Of a stretch of 9,071 bases of DNA, positions 1 through 6,140 are shown one piece after another (within the stretch, counting starts at the first letter, position 1; each line of letters opens with the position of its first letter). The position numbers and the translations under genes are program-made. Origin of the DNA: Alphaproteobacteria bacterium (GTDB lineage: Bacteria > Pseudomonadota > Alphaproteobacteria > Rs-D84 > NBLK01); contig JAFGXE010000071.1 of NCBI GenBank assembly GCA_016936785.1, forward strand, positions 1 to 9,071, in the 5' to 3' direction. The notes under the pieces are model-generated. The model was given only the letters and a program-made list of their open reading frames with translations, did no database searches and was not told where the DNA came from.

Positions 1-1451
1 AAAAGCCAATCAAACGGATTATTCTTGGCACAGATGGACGTTACTTTTCGCGAAATTCACATGAGACTGTTTTGCGAGTCGCGCTCGCTAATGGCGTTGA
101 AGAAATTTATACAACATACGACACTTTGCTTTCAACACCAGCAAGTTCTTTAGCTGTGCGGACATTTAAAGCGGATGTGAGTATTTTGTTAACCGCTTCT
201 CATAATGAAGGGGGACTCAAGAAAGATTTTGGCATTAAGGTTGAAAATGAATCAGGGGGTATTTTATCTGAAACGACGAATCAAAAGTTAGCAGAGCAAC
301 TCAAGGTTATTAAGAATTATCATACTTTGGATGGGACAATGCATGCGATTTATGCTCATGAGAATGTGCGTTATTTTGATTCGGTGAAGCTTTACGCAGA
401 TGAAATGGCCCGTTTATTTGATTTCGATTCGCTTAAGAAATTTCTTGAAAACACGTCTCTTGTTTTAGATGGGCTTCATGGTGTTGCAGGAATTTATCTC
501 AAAGAAATTTTCAAAAATCGTTTGGGAGTTAAAAATCTTGATATACGCCAATCTGAATCGCTTCCAGATTTCAAAGGGGGGCATCCTGAGCCAAACCCGC
601 TTTATGCGAAAATATTTTATGAAGAGCTTCTCGAAAAACCAAATACGATTGGTTGTGCCTTTGATGCAGACGTTGATCGTTACATGATTGTGTCTGAAGG
701 TCAATTTTTGGCACCGCCCGATTTATTGGCGCTATATGCAAAATATTTGCCTCTTGCAAAAGGATATAAAGAAGGTTTGAAAGGTGTCGCACGTTCGATG
801 CCAACTGCGCGTATTTTGGATTATGTCGTGAAAGATCTTGGACTAGATCTTTACGAAGTTCCGACCGCATGGCGTTATTTTACAAGTCTCATGGATGCCG
901 ATAAAATTACACTTTGTGGGGAAGAATCTTTCGGGACAGGTGCCGATTATATTCGTGAAAAAGATGGTATTTGGGGATTTCTTGTTTGGTTGAATACTTT
1001 AGCACAAACAGGACAAAAAACATCTGAAATTATTCATGATCTTTGGTCACGATATGGGCGCTTTTATACCTGCCGTTATGATTTTGAAACGACACAAGAA
1101 AAAGCACAAGCTGTGTTTGAAGGACTAAAAAGATTGTCACCTCAGATTATTGAAGATCATGAAATTGAGTCTGTTTCTGAATTTAATTATACAGATCCTA
1201 TCACAAAAGAGTATATTCCCAATCAAGGATGGATTGTACTTTTTAAAGATGGCTCGCGTGTGATGACACGGTTGAGTAATACAGGAACAAAAGGTGCTTT
1301 GTTGCGGTTTTATCTCGAAAAACGTGAGATGAAAGATTTTAATGCTGATTCATTTGAACTGACAAAAGATCTTGGGAGAGTGGGCATGAAAGCGCTCCAG
1401 TTTGAAGAATTTTTAGGAACGATAAAGCCTGATGTAATTGTAAAAGGTTAA
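1..1451 (+). CDS. pgm: Alpha-phosphoglucomutase (PGM1-type), 5' end cut by window
   Basis: Interconverts glucose-1-phosphate and glucose-6-phosphate in the cytoplasm, feeding sugar-nucleotide or glycogen synthesis. The frame is open from base 3 with no start in view, so the gene begins upstream; by comparison with human PGM1 (about 560 residues) roughly 60 N-terminal residues are missing and about 482 are visible. The TTG at 72 is internal, because GTDGRYFS, matching the family's GGDGRFY motif, lies before it. Seen in order: the catalytic serine in TASHN (Ser codon 198-200), the metal-binding loop DADVDR (663-680), ARSMPT, the sugar-recognition loop GEESFG followed by DYIREKDG, and the phosphate-binding RLSNTGTKG near the C-terminus. 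The spacing and many blocks follow PGM1, not the E. coli Pgm or phosphomannomutase ManB types. Oddity: the metal loop is normally DGDGDR; the three aspartates and the arginine are kept but both glycines are replaced. No operon partner is visible downstream; an IS follows. Confidence 0.93.
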   Translation, partial: KPIKRIILGTDGRYFSRNSHETVLRVALANGVEEIYTTYDTLLSTPASSLAVRTFKADVSILLTASHNEGGLKKDFGIKVENESGGILSETTNQKLAEQLKVIKNYHTLDGTMHAIYAHENVRYFDSVKLYADEMARLFDFDSLKKFLENTSLVLDGLHGVAGIYLKEIFKNRLGVKNLDIRQSESLPDFKGGHPEPNPLYAKIFYEELLEKPNTIGCAFDADVDRYMIVSEGQFLAPPDLLALYAKYLPLAKGYKEGLKGVARSMPTARILDYVVKDLGLDLYEVPTAWRYFTSLMDADKITLCGEESFGTGADYIREKDGIWGFLVWLNTLAQTGQKTSEIIHDLWSRYGRFYTCRYDFETTQEKAQAVFEGLKRLSPQIIEDHEIESVSEFNYTDPITKEYIPNQGWIVLFKDGSRVMTRLSNTGTKGALLRFYLEKREMKDFNADSFELTKDLGRVGMKALQFEEFLGTIKPDVIVKG

Positions 1452-1463
1452 ATAAACCTTTTT
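1442..1463 (+). terminator. Hairpin terminator overlapping the pgm stop codon
   Basis: AAAAGGTT and AACCTTTT form a perfect 8-bp stem around a 5-base loop, ending in five T residues. The TAA stop (1449-1451) lies in the stem and loop. The stem is AT-rich and the T-run short, so termination may be weak. Confidence 0.5.
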
Positions 1464-1556
1464 AACTTTGGGTGATTGCTTTTTATATGCATTTTATATG
1501 AAATTTTTCGAACTTGCTGTATAACTTATACGACGGCGTTTTTAAATCACATCTAC

Positions 1557-1585
1557 TATAGTAAATCTAATTTATCTTGTCTTGT
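1557..1585 (+). repeat. Left terminal inverted repeat of the IS630 element
   Basis: The outer 16 bases (1557-1572, starting TATAGTAAATC) are identical to the reverse complement of 2483-2498. After a mismatched block, GTCTTGT at 1579-1585 matches again, giving 24 of 29 positions. The transposase stop codon (1572-1574) lies inside this repeat. Confidence 0.9.
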
Positions 1586-2124
1586 ATTTTGCACATAAAA
1601 CCATCTCCAATTTATCGTAAAAACTCATCTCATTTCTCCACATGTTTTTAATCTTATTTTTACACCAAGCCCAGTACTGTTCGATCGGATTGAGATCTGG
1701 GGAATACGGTGCCATAAACAGCGCCTTACAGCCTTTTTTAGACAAAATCTCTCCCGTTCTCTTTTTTGGATGAAAGCTCGCATTATCAAGAACAACAACC
1801 TGACCAGGACGAAGCTCTGGCAATAAAACCTTTTCTAACCACATGCAAAATAATTCTGTATCAGTATATCCATTAAAGTAAAAGGGAGCAACGGCCTTCC
1901 CACAACATAAACCCGCAATTACAGAGGTTCTTCCTCTTGCTGATCCACTTCTCTCTCCAGGGATCTTTTGACCTTTAGGGCTCCAGGCTTTCTCTTTAAC
2001 CATTTGATGATCAAAACCGCTCTCATCAATAAAGACAAGATCTTTCGGTTTATGAGAAGAGAGTTCCTTAAGAAAGGTTTCTCTCTTTTCTGGACACCTC
2101 TCTTTGTAGCGAAAGTCTTTTTTT
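1572..2124 (-). CDS. IS630 transposase, C-terminal DDE catalytic frame
   Basis: This is the catalytic part of the transposase, which cuts and joins DNA at the element's ends. In this frame the protein reads KKDFRYKERCPEKRETF, then VFIDESGFD (first catalytic Asp, codon 2025-2027), VVVLDNASFH (second Asp) and APYSPDLNPIEQYW (the catalytic Glu in the typical IS630 C-terminal motif). The only ATG (2003) falls after the first catalytic Asp, so starting there would give a dead enzyme. The frame must therefore be entered from the upstream frame, at the seven-A run on the coding strand (2118-2124), by a +1 change. The upstream frame ends at 2068, so the two frames overlap by about 57 bases. Either programmed slippage joins them or a one-base indel has broken the gene. 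Confidence 0.85.
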
Positions 2125-2433
2125 ATATGTATACTTGAGCTTGTTCAGGCGATAAAATACTGCTTGAGGCCAAACATTAAAGTGATCTGCGATTTGTTTA
2201 ATTGTAAGGTCTGGATTCTGTTTAACATACTCTTTAAGAAGAAATGGATCTAACTTTTGAGGCTTGCGAATAGAGTTTGAAAATACTTCTATTTTCCCTT
2301 TGTTTTTTCTTTGTATCCATCTGTGTAATGTTCGTGTTGAAATCCCCCATTTATGAGCGACTTCTTTCTGTGTTTTAAGAGAGGCATCTTCTAAAACTTT
2401 TAAACGTAAATCCATTGAATATGGTGCTGACAT
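2068..2433 (-). CDS. IS630 transposase, N-terminal DNA-binding frame
   Basis: This is the DNA-binding part of the same transposase. The start is set at ATG 2431-2433 (MSAPYSMDLRLKVLED), because AAAAGGAGAAGTT gives a good ribosome binding site just before it; an ATG farther upstream at 2481 lacks this and lies at the inverted repeat. The sequence shows two helix-turn-helix units: QKEVAHKWGISTRTLHRWI at the start and LTIKQIADHFNVWPQAVFYRL later, as in IS630/Tc1-type transposases. After LKYTYKK the frame runs into unrelated sequence and stops at 2068. The expected continuation (DFRYKERCPEKR) is present one base over in the other frame. Confidence 0.85.
   Translation of the reverse strand: MSAPYSMDLRLKVLEDASLKTQKEVAHKWGISTRTLHRWIQRKNKGKIEVFSNSIRKPQKLDPFLLKEYVKQNPDLTIKQIADHFNVWPQAVFYRLNKLKYTYKKRLSLQREVSRKERNLS
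2118..2124 (-). other. Seven-A run, frame-change point in the IS630 transposase
   Basis: On the coding (minus) strand the sequence is TATAAAAAAAGAC. The N-terminal frame reads TAT AAA AAA AGA, while the catalytic frame reads ATA AAA AAA GAC, a +1 relation. Losing one A from the transcript, or slipping forward by one base, restores one continuous transposase. RNA polymerase slippage on an A-run is plausible here; a classic -1 slippery heptamer would lead to the wrong frame. Confidence 0.7.
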
Positions 2434-2452
2434 AACTTCTCCTTTTAAAAGA

Positions 2453-2461
2453 AGTATATCA
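2453..2461 (-). promoter_or_regulatory. Possible extended -10 promoter of the IS630 transposase
   Basis: On the minus strand TGATATACT matches an extended -10 element (TG, one base, TATACT), about 20 bases before the transposase start. No good -35 is seen at the expected distance; the best hexamer there matches about three of six positions. Confidence 0.4.
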
Positions 2462-2469
2462 CACTTTAA

Positions 2470-2498
2470 ACAAGACTTCACTAATTAGATTTACTATA
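2470..2498 (-). repeat. Right terminal inverted repeat of the IS630 element
   Basis: Reverse complement of the left end, with 16 identical outer bases and a second matching block at 2470-2476 (ACAAGAC on the + strand). This is the end from which the transposase is transcribed. Confidence 0.9.
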
Positions 2499-2599
2499 CA
2501 TATATCATCTCAATTTTTATTTAAATTGATGATAAAAAACCGTTCGCTATCGCTCGCTTCAATTCCTCTTTGTTTGAAAGAATTTTTTTTGGTTTCGAT

Positions 2600-3664
2600 T
2601 TAGGGACGTGTGAGATAAAACTCAATACGACGATTGTATTTGCGTTCGAGAGATGTTTTCCCCTCTGTGACAGGTTGAAATTCTGCGAATCCTGTGGCTG
2701 CGAGACGATGGGGATCAACTCCTTGTGAAACAAGGGCGGTGACAACAGCAACAGCACGTCTTGTAGATAATTCCCAATTTGTTGACGCTTTGATCGGCGT
2801 GGCATCTGTATGGCCATCGACTCGAATGATCCAAGGCAATTCTTTCGGAAGCTTTTTTTCAAAACGCAGAATCATTTCAGCAACTTTGACGAGTTCATCT
2901 TTTCCTGTTTTTCCAATTTCAGAAGAGCCACTTTCAAAAAGAACTTCAGACTGAATGACAAATCGATCACCTTTTACACGCACGGCTTTATCTTCTCCAA
3001 GTGCTTTTGAAAGGTCTTTAAAAAAGACAGATTGGTAGCGATGAAGTTCCATTGTTTTATTCGCAAGCGCGCGATTAAGACGTTTAGATAATTCTACAAT
3101 TTGAACTTCTTGTTCTTCAATATATTTATCTGAAGAATCAAGCGCGGAATTAAGTTTTTGAATTTCTGTTTCAAGTGTCCGTTTTTGTTTTTGGAGCTCT
3201 TCTTGCGTCAGTTTTTTTGCATGATCTTTTTCTATAATTGTGCCTTCGAGTTGAGCAACAAGATTATTGAGTTCTTTCACATCTTCTTCCATTTTTGCAG
3301 ATTTCCTTCTTTCAAAAAGTGCTTTTTGATGCAGGATTGCATAGCTGTCTTGAAGATCAGCAATGTGAATTTCTTTTTTTCGGACAGTTTTTGCATAGGT
3401 GTCGAGTTTTACTTTAAAAGAGGATAAGACTTCATAGAGAACTTCTTTTTCTTGTTCGTATTGTTTGACGCGCTCTGTCAGTTTTACCATTTGAGCAGAA
3501 AGTCCTGCAAGTTTTCCTTTTGAGTGTGTGGCTTGGAGACTCATGAAAAATTGTGCAAGCATGAAAATCATGAGAATAAACAAAAGCAAGATTGTGAGGT
3601 TTGAAAAAAGGTCAACAAATCCTGACCATGATTGATCTTCTTGAAAAGAACGTCGGCGACTCAT
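2600..3664 (-). CDS. MotB/OmpA-like peptidoglycan-binding stator protein
   Basis: A 354-residue inner-membrane protein expected to anchor a proton channel to the cell wall. One membrane segment lies at about residues 16-42 and carries Asp18 in GFVDLFSNLT, placed like the proton-carrying Asp of MotB. Residues about 45-205 are a long charged coiled coil. Residues about 232-354 are an OmpA-like domain with VDGHTDATP (282-290), NWELSTRRA, AATGFAEFQP and NRRIEF, the usual peptidoglycan-contact motifs. Its ATG shares one base with the stop of the MotA/ExbB-like gene (TAATG), so the two are probably translationally coupled and made in ratio. Alphaproteobacteria commonly carry such an ExbB/MotA plus peptidoglycan-binding pair of poorly known role. 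The long coiled coil is unlike ordinary MotB, and no flagellar gene is nearby, so a flagellar stator is unlikely. ZorB of the Zorya defence system has a related layout. Confidence 0.85.
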   Translation of the reverse strand: MSRRRSFQEDQSWSGFVDLFSNLTILLLFILMIFMLAQFFMSLQATHSKGKLAGLSAQMVKLTERVKQYEQEKEVLYEVLSSFKVKLDTYAKTVRKKEIHIADLQDSYAILHQKALFERRKSAKMEEDVKELNNLVAQLEGTIIEKDHAKKLTQEELQKQKRTLETEIQKLNSALDSSDKYIEEQEVQIVELSKRLNRALANKTMELHRYQSVFFKDLSKALGEDKAVRVKGDRFVIQSEVLFESGSSEIGKTGKDELVKVAEMILRFEKKLPKELPWIIRVDGHTDATPIKASTNWELSTRRAVAVVTALVSQGVDPHRLAATGFAEFQPVTEGKTSLERKYNRRIEFYLTRP

Positions 3665-4776
3665 TATTTTTTCGCCTTTGATTTCCCATTAATGGAAACC
3701 GTTTTCGCAAGAATTTTTAGATCTGAAGAAAGTTGTTGTGACATGTCTTTCAAGTTTGTATTGATACTCAAAATTCCTGATTTTGTTTCTGAGTCAATCC
3801 CCATATTTTGTGAAAGGTCTCGTAATTTTTCAACAAGGGGGAGCATTGATTGATAAGACATTGCCATTTTTTCCATTGAGCCAAGATCTTTATACATTTG
3901 TTTTGAAAGTATCATCAATTGTTGCGACATTTCGGTTGTTTGCATGGCAGACTTTTGGTGATGATGTTCTGAGCGCGCGAGTGAAAGCTCAAGTTTATTC
4001 ATGCTATCTGCTGTTTGTTCGAGAAGAGCTTGAAGGTAAGAAAAAATGCTTTCTTCTCCTTTTTTGACGCCGAGAATATCACCTGAAATTCGTGTGAGAG
4101 CTGAGAGCTTTTCTTCTGTTTCGTTATAGAATCTATTTTGAGCATGGTTCACTTGAAGTGTTAGATACCCAAGTACAAGAGATGAAGATAGCCCAATTAG
4201 AGAAGATGAAAATGCTGTTGCCATACCATAAAGTGGTGCGGAAAGATCTGTTTTGAGCGTGCGGAACATGAGATCAAAATCAGCTACATTAATTGAAAGA
4301 TTTTGGATGACGCCAGAAATCGATTGAATTGTTTGCATGAGTCCAAAGAATGTTCCAAGGAGTCCAAGAAAAATGAGAACGTTAATAAAATAGCGCGCCA
4401 TTTCTTTGTCATCTGAGAGACGTGAATCAATCATATCAAGTATGGATTGAAGTGTGCCAGCTGGCAAATAGGGACGCGATTTTCCTTCATGTCCTTTTAA
4501 TATCTTTGCAACAGGAGAGAGAAGTACAGGTGACGTTGCGGGTTGTTTTTTATTTTCTAAGAAATGATTTAACCATTCTGTCTCAGGGGATAGTTTTTTA
4601 AGTGAAGCAAAAAGACGAACAATCCCAAATGCTAAAACGCCAAGAATGAGTGAATTAAATGTGATATTGGCGCTATAGATGAAAAGAAATTGTTTAATGA
4701 ATAAAAGGACTCCTAAGCCGATAAAGCAAAGGAAAAGCGTCATCTTTGACAAAGATTTAAGTTGGAGATATTTCAT
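3664..4776 (-). CDS. MotA/TolQ/ExbB-like proton channel protein with long C-terminal helix
   Basis: A 370-residue inner-membrane protein, the likely channel partner of the MotB/OmpA-like product encoded directly after it. Hydrophobic segments are at about residues 12-34, 39-57, 130-150 and 184-206. The last two contain LLGTFFGLMQTI and GMATAFSSSLIGLSSSL, the small-residue-rich pattern of the MotA/TolQ/ExbB channel domain. Residues about 65-125 would be cytoplasmic. The C-terminal stretch of about 150 residues (210-360) is heptad-like and charged, forming a long cytoplasmic tail that ordinary ExbB and TolQ lack. The ATG at 4774-4776 is preceded only by a GAAGAAAG-type weak Shine-Dalgarno, which falls within and just after the arm of a hairpin (4790-4809). 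Together the pair should make a five-to-two type ion-driven complex, inferred from family knowledge. The physiological job cannot be read from the neighbours. Confidence 0.82.
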   Translation of the reverse strand: MKYLQLKSLSKMTLFLCFIGLGVLLFIKQFLFIYSANITFNSLILGVLAFGIVRLFASLKKLSPETEWLNHFLENKKQPATSPVLLSPVAKILKGHEGKSRPYLPAGTLQSILDMIDSRLSDDKEMARYFINVLIFLGLLGTFFGLMQTIQSISGVIQNLSINVADFDLMFRTLKTDLSAPLYGMATAFSSSLIGLSSSLVLGYLTLQVNHAQNRFYNETEEKLSALTRISGDILGVKKGEESIFSYLQALLEQTADSMNKLELSLARSEHHHQKSAMQTTEMSQQLMILSKQMYKDLGSMEKMAMSYQSMLPLVEKLRDLSQNMGIDSETKSGILSINTNLKDMSQQLSSDLKILAKTVSINGKSKAKK

Positions 4777-4789
4777 TTGTGTTTATTCT

Positions 4790-4809
4790 TTCTTCTAATG
4801 TTAGAAGAA
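4790..4809 (-). promoter_or_regulatory. Perfect dyad over the ribosome binding site of the MotA-like gene
   Basis: TTCTTCTAA, a 2-base centre and TTAGAAGAA form a 20-base perfect inverted repeat, 13 bases before the ATG. On the mRNA the right arm holds the AGAAG part of the weak Shine-Dalgarno, so folding would compete with ribosome binding. As DNA it could instead be an operator for a dimeric regulator. Confidence 0.5.
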
Positions 4810-4838
4810 TGAGTAGCAAGATATTAATGATTTGTCAA
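4810..4838 (-). promoter_or_regulatory. Possible promoter of the MotA/MotB-like pair
   Basis: A perfect -35 hexamer TTGACA reads on the minus strand at 4838-4833. The hexamer 17 bases further, TACTCA at 4815-4810, is a poor -10. The 70-bp gap after the MerT-like gene would allow a separate promoter, and the dyad at 4790-4809 would lie about at the transcription start. Confidence 0.3.
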
Positions 4839-4846
4839 GCTTTGAT

Positions 4847-5248
4847 TTATGCTGGAAAAGGTGGCAGAGGCGGGAGAGTGGCACTACATGCTGGATAATA
4901 GAAGTAAGCAGAATAAAGACTGCCACTATAAATAATTACGGATAAAATGAGTATAATTTTACTCCATTTTTTTGTTTTTGCACAGTTGCTGTCAATGGGG
5001 CAGGAATGACGATTTTTCCATAGTGACCAGAAAGAGAGCAAAATAAAAATCCCCCCTAAAACGAAAAGCGGTTCACGAAATTCTTCTATCCAATGTGTGT
5101 GTGAAGCGCCTGCTGCCAGTCCCCCTGCAACAGCACCCCCACCGAGGAGTGAAAGTAGTGCTGGGATCCCGCAACAAAAAACATGTGCAAAAATTGCAAG
5201 AAGGCCACCACTTGTAAAAAAGGATAAAATGCTGAGGATTTTTTTCAT
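4847..5248 (-). CDS. Small MerT-like membrane protein, possible metal transporter
   Basis: A 133-residue protein with three hydrophobic segments at about residues 9-45, 60-77 and 97-118. A Cys pair (HVFCCGIP, residues 25-26) sits in the first segment, followed by a glycine-rich stretch. A second pair (HSCPIDSNC, Cys83 and Cys89) is in the loop before the last segment, and Cys121 follows near a proline-rich tail. This order of paired cysteines and segments resembles MerT, which takes Hg(II) from MerP across the inner membrane. However, no merP, merA or merR is nearby, and similar small proteins of unknown role are widespread in proteobacteria, so the substrate is open. The start is placed at ATG 5246-5248 (MKKILSILSFF); a longer reading to 5302 would begin with TTG and add a hydrophilic stretch overlapping miaA. 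No Shine-Dalgarno precedes this ATG. Confidence 0.65.
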   Translation of the reverse strand: MKKILSILSFFTSGGLLAIFAHVFCCGIPALLSLLGGGAVAGGLAAGASHTHWIEEFREPLFVLGGIFILLSFWSLWKNRHSCPIDSNCAKTKKWSKIILILSVIIYSGSLYSAYFYYPACSATLPPLPPFPA

Positions 5249-5255
5249 GACGCAA

Positions 5256-5284
5256 ATATTAGCATAATCTAATTTATGATGCAA
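5256..5284 (-). promoter_or_regulatory. Possible promoter giving a leaderless MerT-like mRNA
   Basis: On the minus strand TTGCAT (5284-5279) and TAATAT (5261-5256) are 17 bases apart, and the second is preceded by TGC, an extended -10. Transcription would start about seven bases on, at or next to the A of the ATG at 5248. This would explain the missing ribosome binding site. The elements overlap the end of miaA. Confidence 0.35.
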
Positions 5285-6140
5285 GAAAATCTTTTTCTTC
5301 AAAGCGATTGAACCAAGTCCGTTGGCGTTTGGCGTATTGGCGTGTTTTGATAAAGATTTGTTCTTTTGCTTCGTTTTCAGTCATTTCTCCTGTCAGGAGA
5401 GATTCAATTTCTGCAACTCCGATGCTTTGTAAAACGGGCGCGTTTTTTGGATAATTTCGTTCTAAAAGATTTTTGACTTCGTTTATGATCCCTTGTTCAA
5501 ACATAAGTTCAATGCGTTTTTGAATCCGTGCATATAGCTCATCAACGGGACGAGAAATAATTTTTACTTCAAATTCACGGTCGATTATTTTTTGCTTCGG
5601 GAGCGACTGAAAATAAGACAGCGGTTTTTTTGTCGAATCATAGACAGAAAGTCCACGGAGAATACGCTGAGAGTCAGTCGGCTCGAGATGTTTTGCAAGC
5701 TCTGGATCTTTGCGTAAAAGATCTTCATAAAGATGCGCGATCCCCTTTTCTTTTTTCTTTTGTTTCAGTGCTTGAAGGACACACTCACATATTGGTGGAA
5801 TAGGGCTCATGCCATTTATAAGCGCATCGATGTAAAGTCCTGTGCCGCCGACAAAAATAGGGGTTTGACCGTTGCTCTCAATAAAAGGAAGAAGGCGGGA
5901 AGTATCATCGACAAAACGCATGGCGCTATAGACTTCCGTCCCCGTCAGAAAAGCATACATTTCATGAGGAACTTGTGCTTCTTCTGCTTCGGTTGGGCAG
6001 GCGGAAAGGATCGGGATTTCTGTGTAAATTTGTCGGCTATCGCAATTGATAATGACGCCGTTATTTTGTTTTGCATACTCAAGTGCAAAAGAAGATTTTC
6101 CTGAAGCGGTTGTTCCGACGACAATCAGAATTTTTTTCAT
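5274..6140 (-). CDS. miaA: tRNA dimethylallyltransferase MiaA
   Basis: Transfers a dimethylallyl group to N6 of A37 in tRNAs that read codons starting with U, forming i6A37; it acts in the cytoplasm. At 288 residues it is slightly shorter than E. coli MiaA but complete. Seen: the P-loop GTTASGKS (9-16), DSRQIY with the catalytic-type Asp34, a substrate segment around GTEVYSAMRF, VGGTGLYIDAL (97-107), QRILRGLSVYDSTKKPLS, ARIQKRIELMFEQG, and the C-terminal tRNA-binding block RQYAKRQRTWF (267-277). The start ATG (6138-6140) overlaps the tsaC stop as ATGA. AAGGAG at 6156-6151, ten bases upstream, is a good Shine-Dalgarno inside tsaC. The overlap with tsaC, another A37-modifying enzyme, suggests coupled expression. 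Confidence 0.97.
   Translation of the reverse strand: MKKILIVVGTTASGKSSFALEYAKQNNGVIINCDSRQIYTEIPILSACPTEAEEAQVPHEMYAFLTGTEVYSAMRFVDDTSRLLPFIESNGQTPIFVGGTGLYIDALINGMSPIPPICECVLQALKQKKKEKGIAHLYEDLLRKDPELAKHLEPTDSQRILRGLSVYDSTKKPLSYFQSLPKQKIIDREFEVKIISRPVDELYARIQKRIELMFEQGIINEVKNLLERNYPKNAPVLQSIGVAEIESLLTGEMTENEAKEQIFIKTRQYAKRQRTWFNRFEEKDFLAS

Larger units (their letters stand above)
1557..2498 (-). mobile_element. IS630-family insertion sequence, complete ends
   Basis: The element is 942 bp including the terminal TA dinucleotides, or 938 bp between them. Its ends are inverted repeats and it carries one transposase gene on the minus strand, spread over two frames. IS630 elements of the IS630-Tc1/mariner superfamily insert at TA and duplicate it, which fits TA at 1557-1558 and at 2497-2498. 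It sits between the convergent ends of pgm and the motB-like gene, so it interrupts no visible coding sequence. Both ends are intact, which suggests fairly recent insertion. Whether it is still mobile depends on the frame change inside the transposase. Confidence 0.9.

Noticed and set aside
1481..1500. TTTTATATG direct repeat downstream of pgm
   Set aside because: Only two AT-rich 9-base copies, easily due to base composition; no CRISPR-like spacing or attachment-site context.
2521..2862. 113-residue minus-strand reading frame ending near the IS
   Set aside because: Most of it is a shadow of the OmpA domain in another frame; the tail beyond 2600 shows no recognisable motif.
2600..4776. A Zorya defence system
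   Set aside because: Only ZorA/ZorB-like membrane components are present. Neighbours are housekeeping genes and an IS, with no helicase, nuclease or ZorC/ZorE-like gene.
4847..5248. A mercury-resistance operon
   Set aside because: No merR, merP or merA, and only topology and cysteine pattern resemble MerT.
5249..5302. Longer MerT-like protein starting at 5302
   Set aside because: The first codon would be TTG inside miaA, with no Shine-Dalgarno, and the added residues are not membrane-like.
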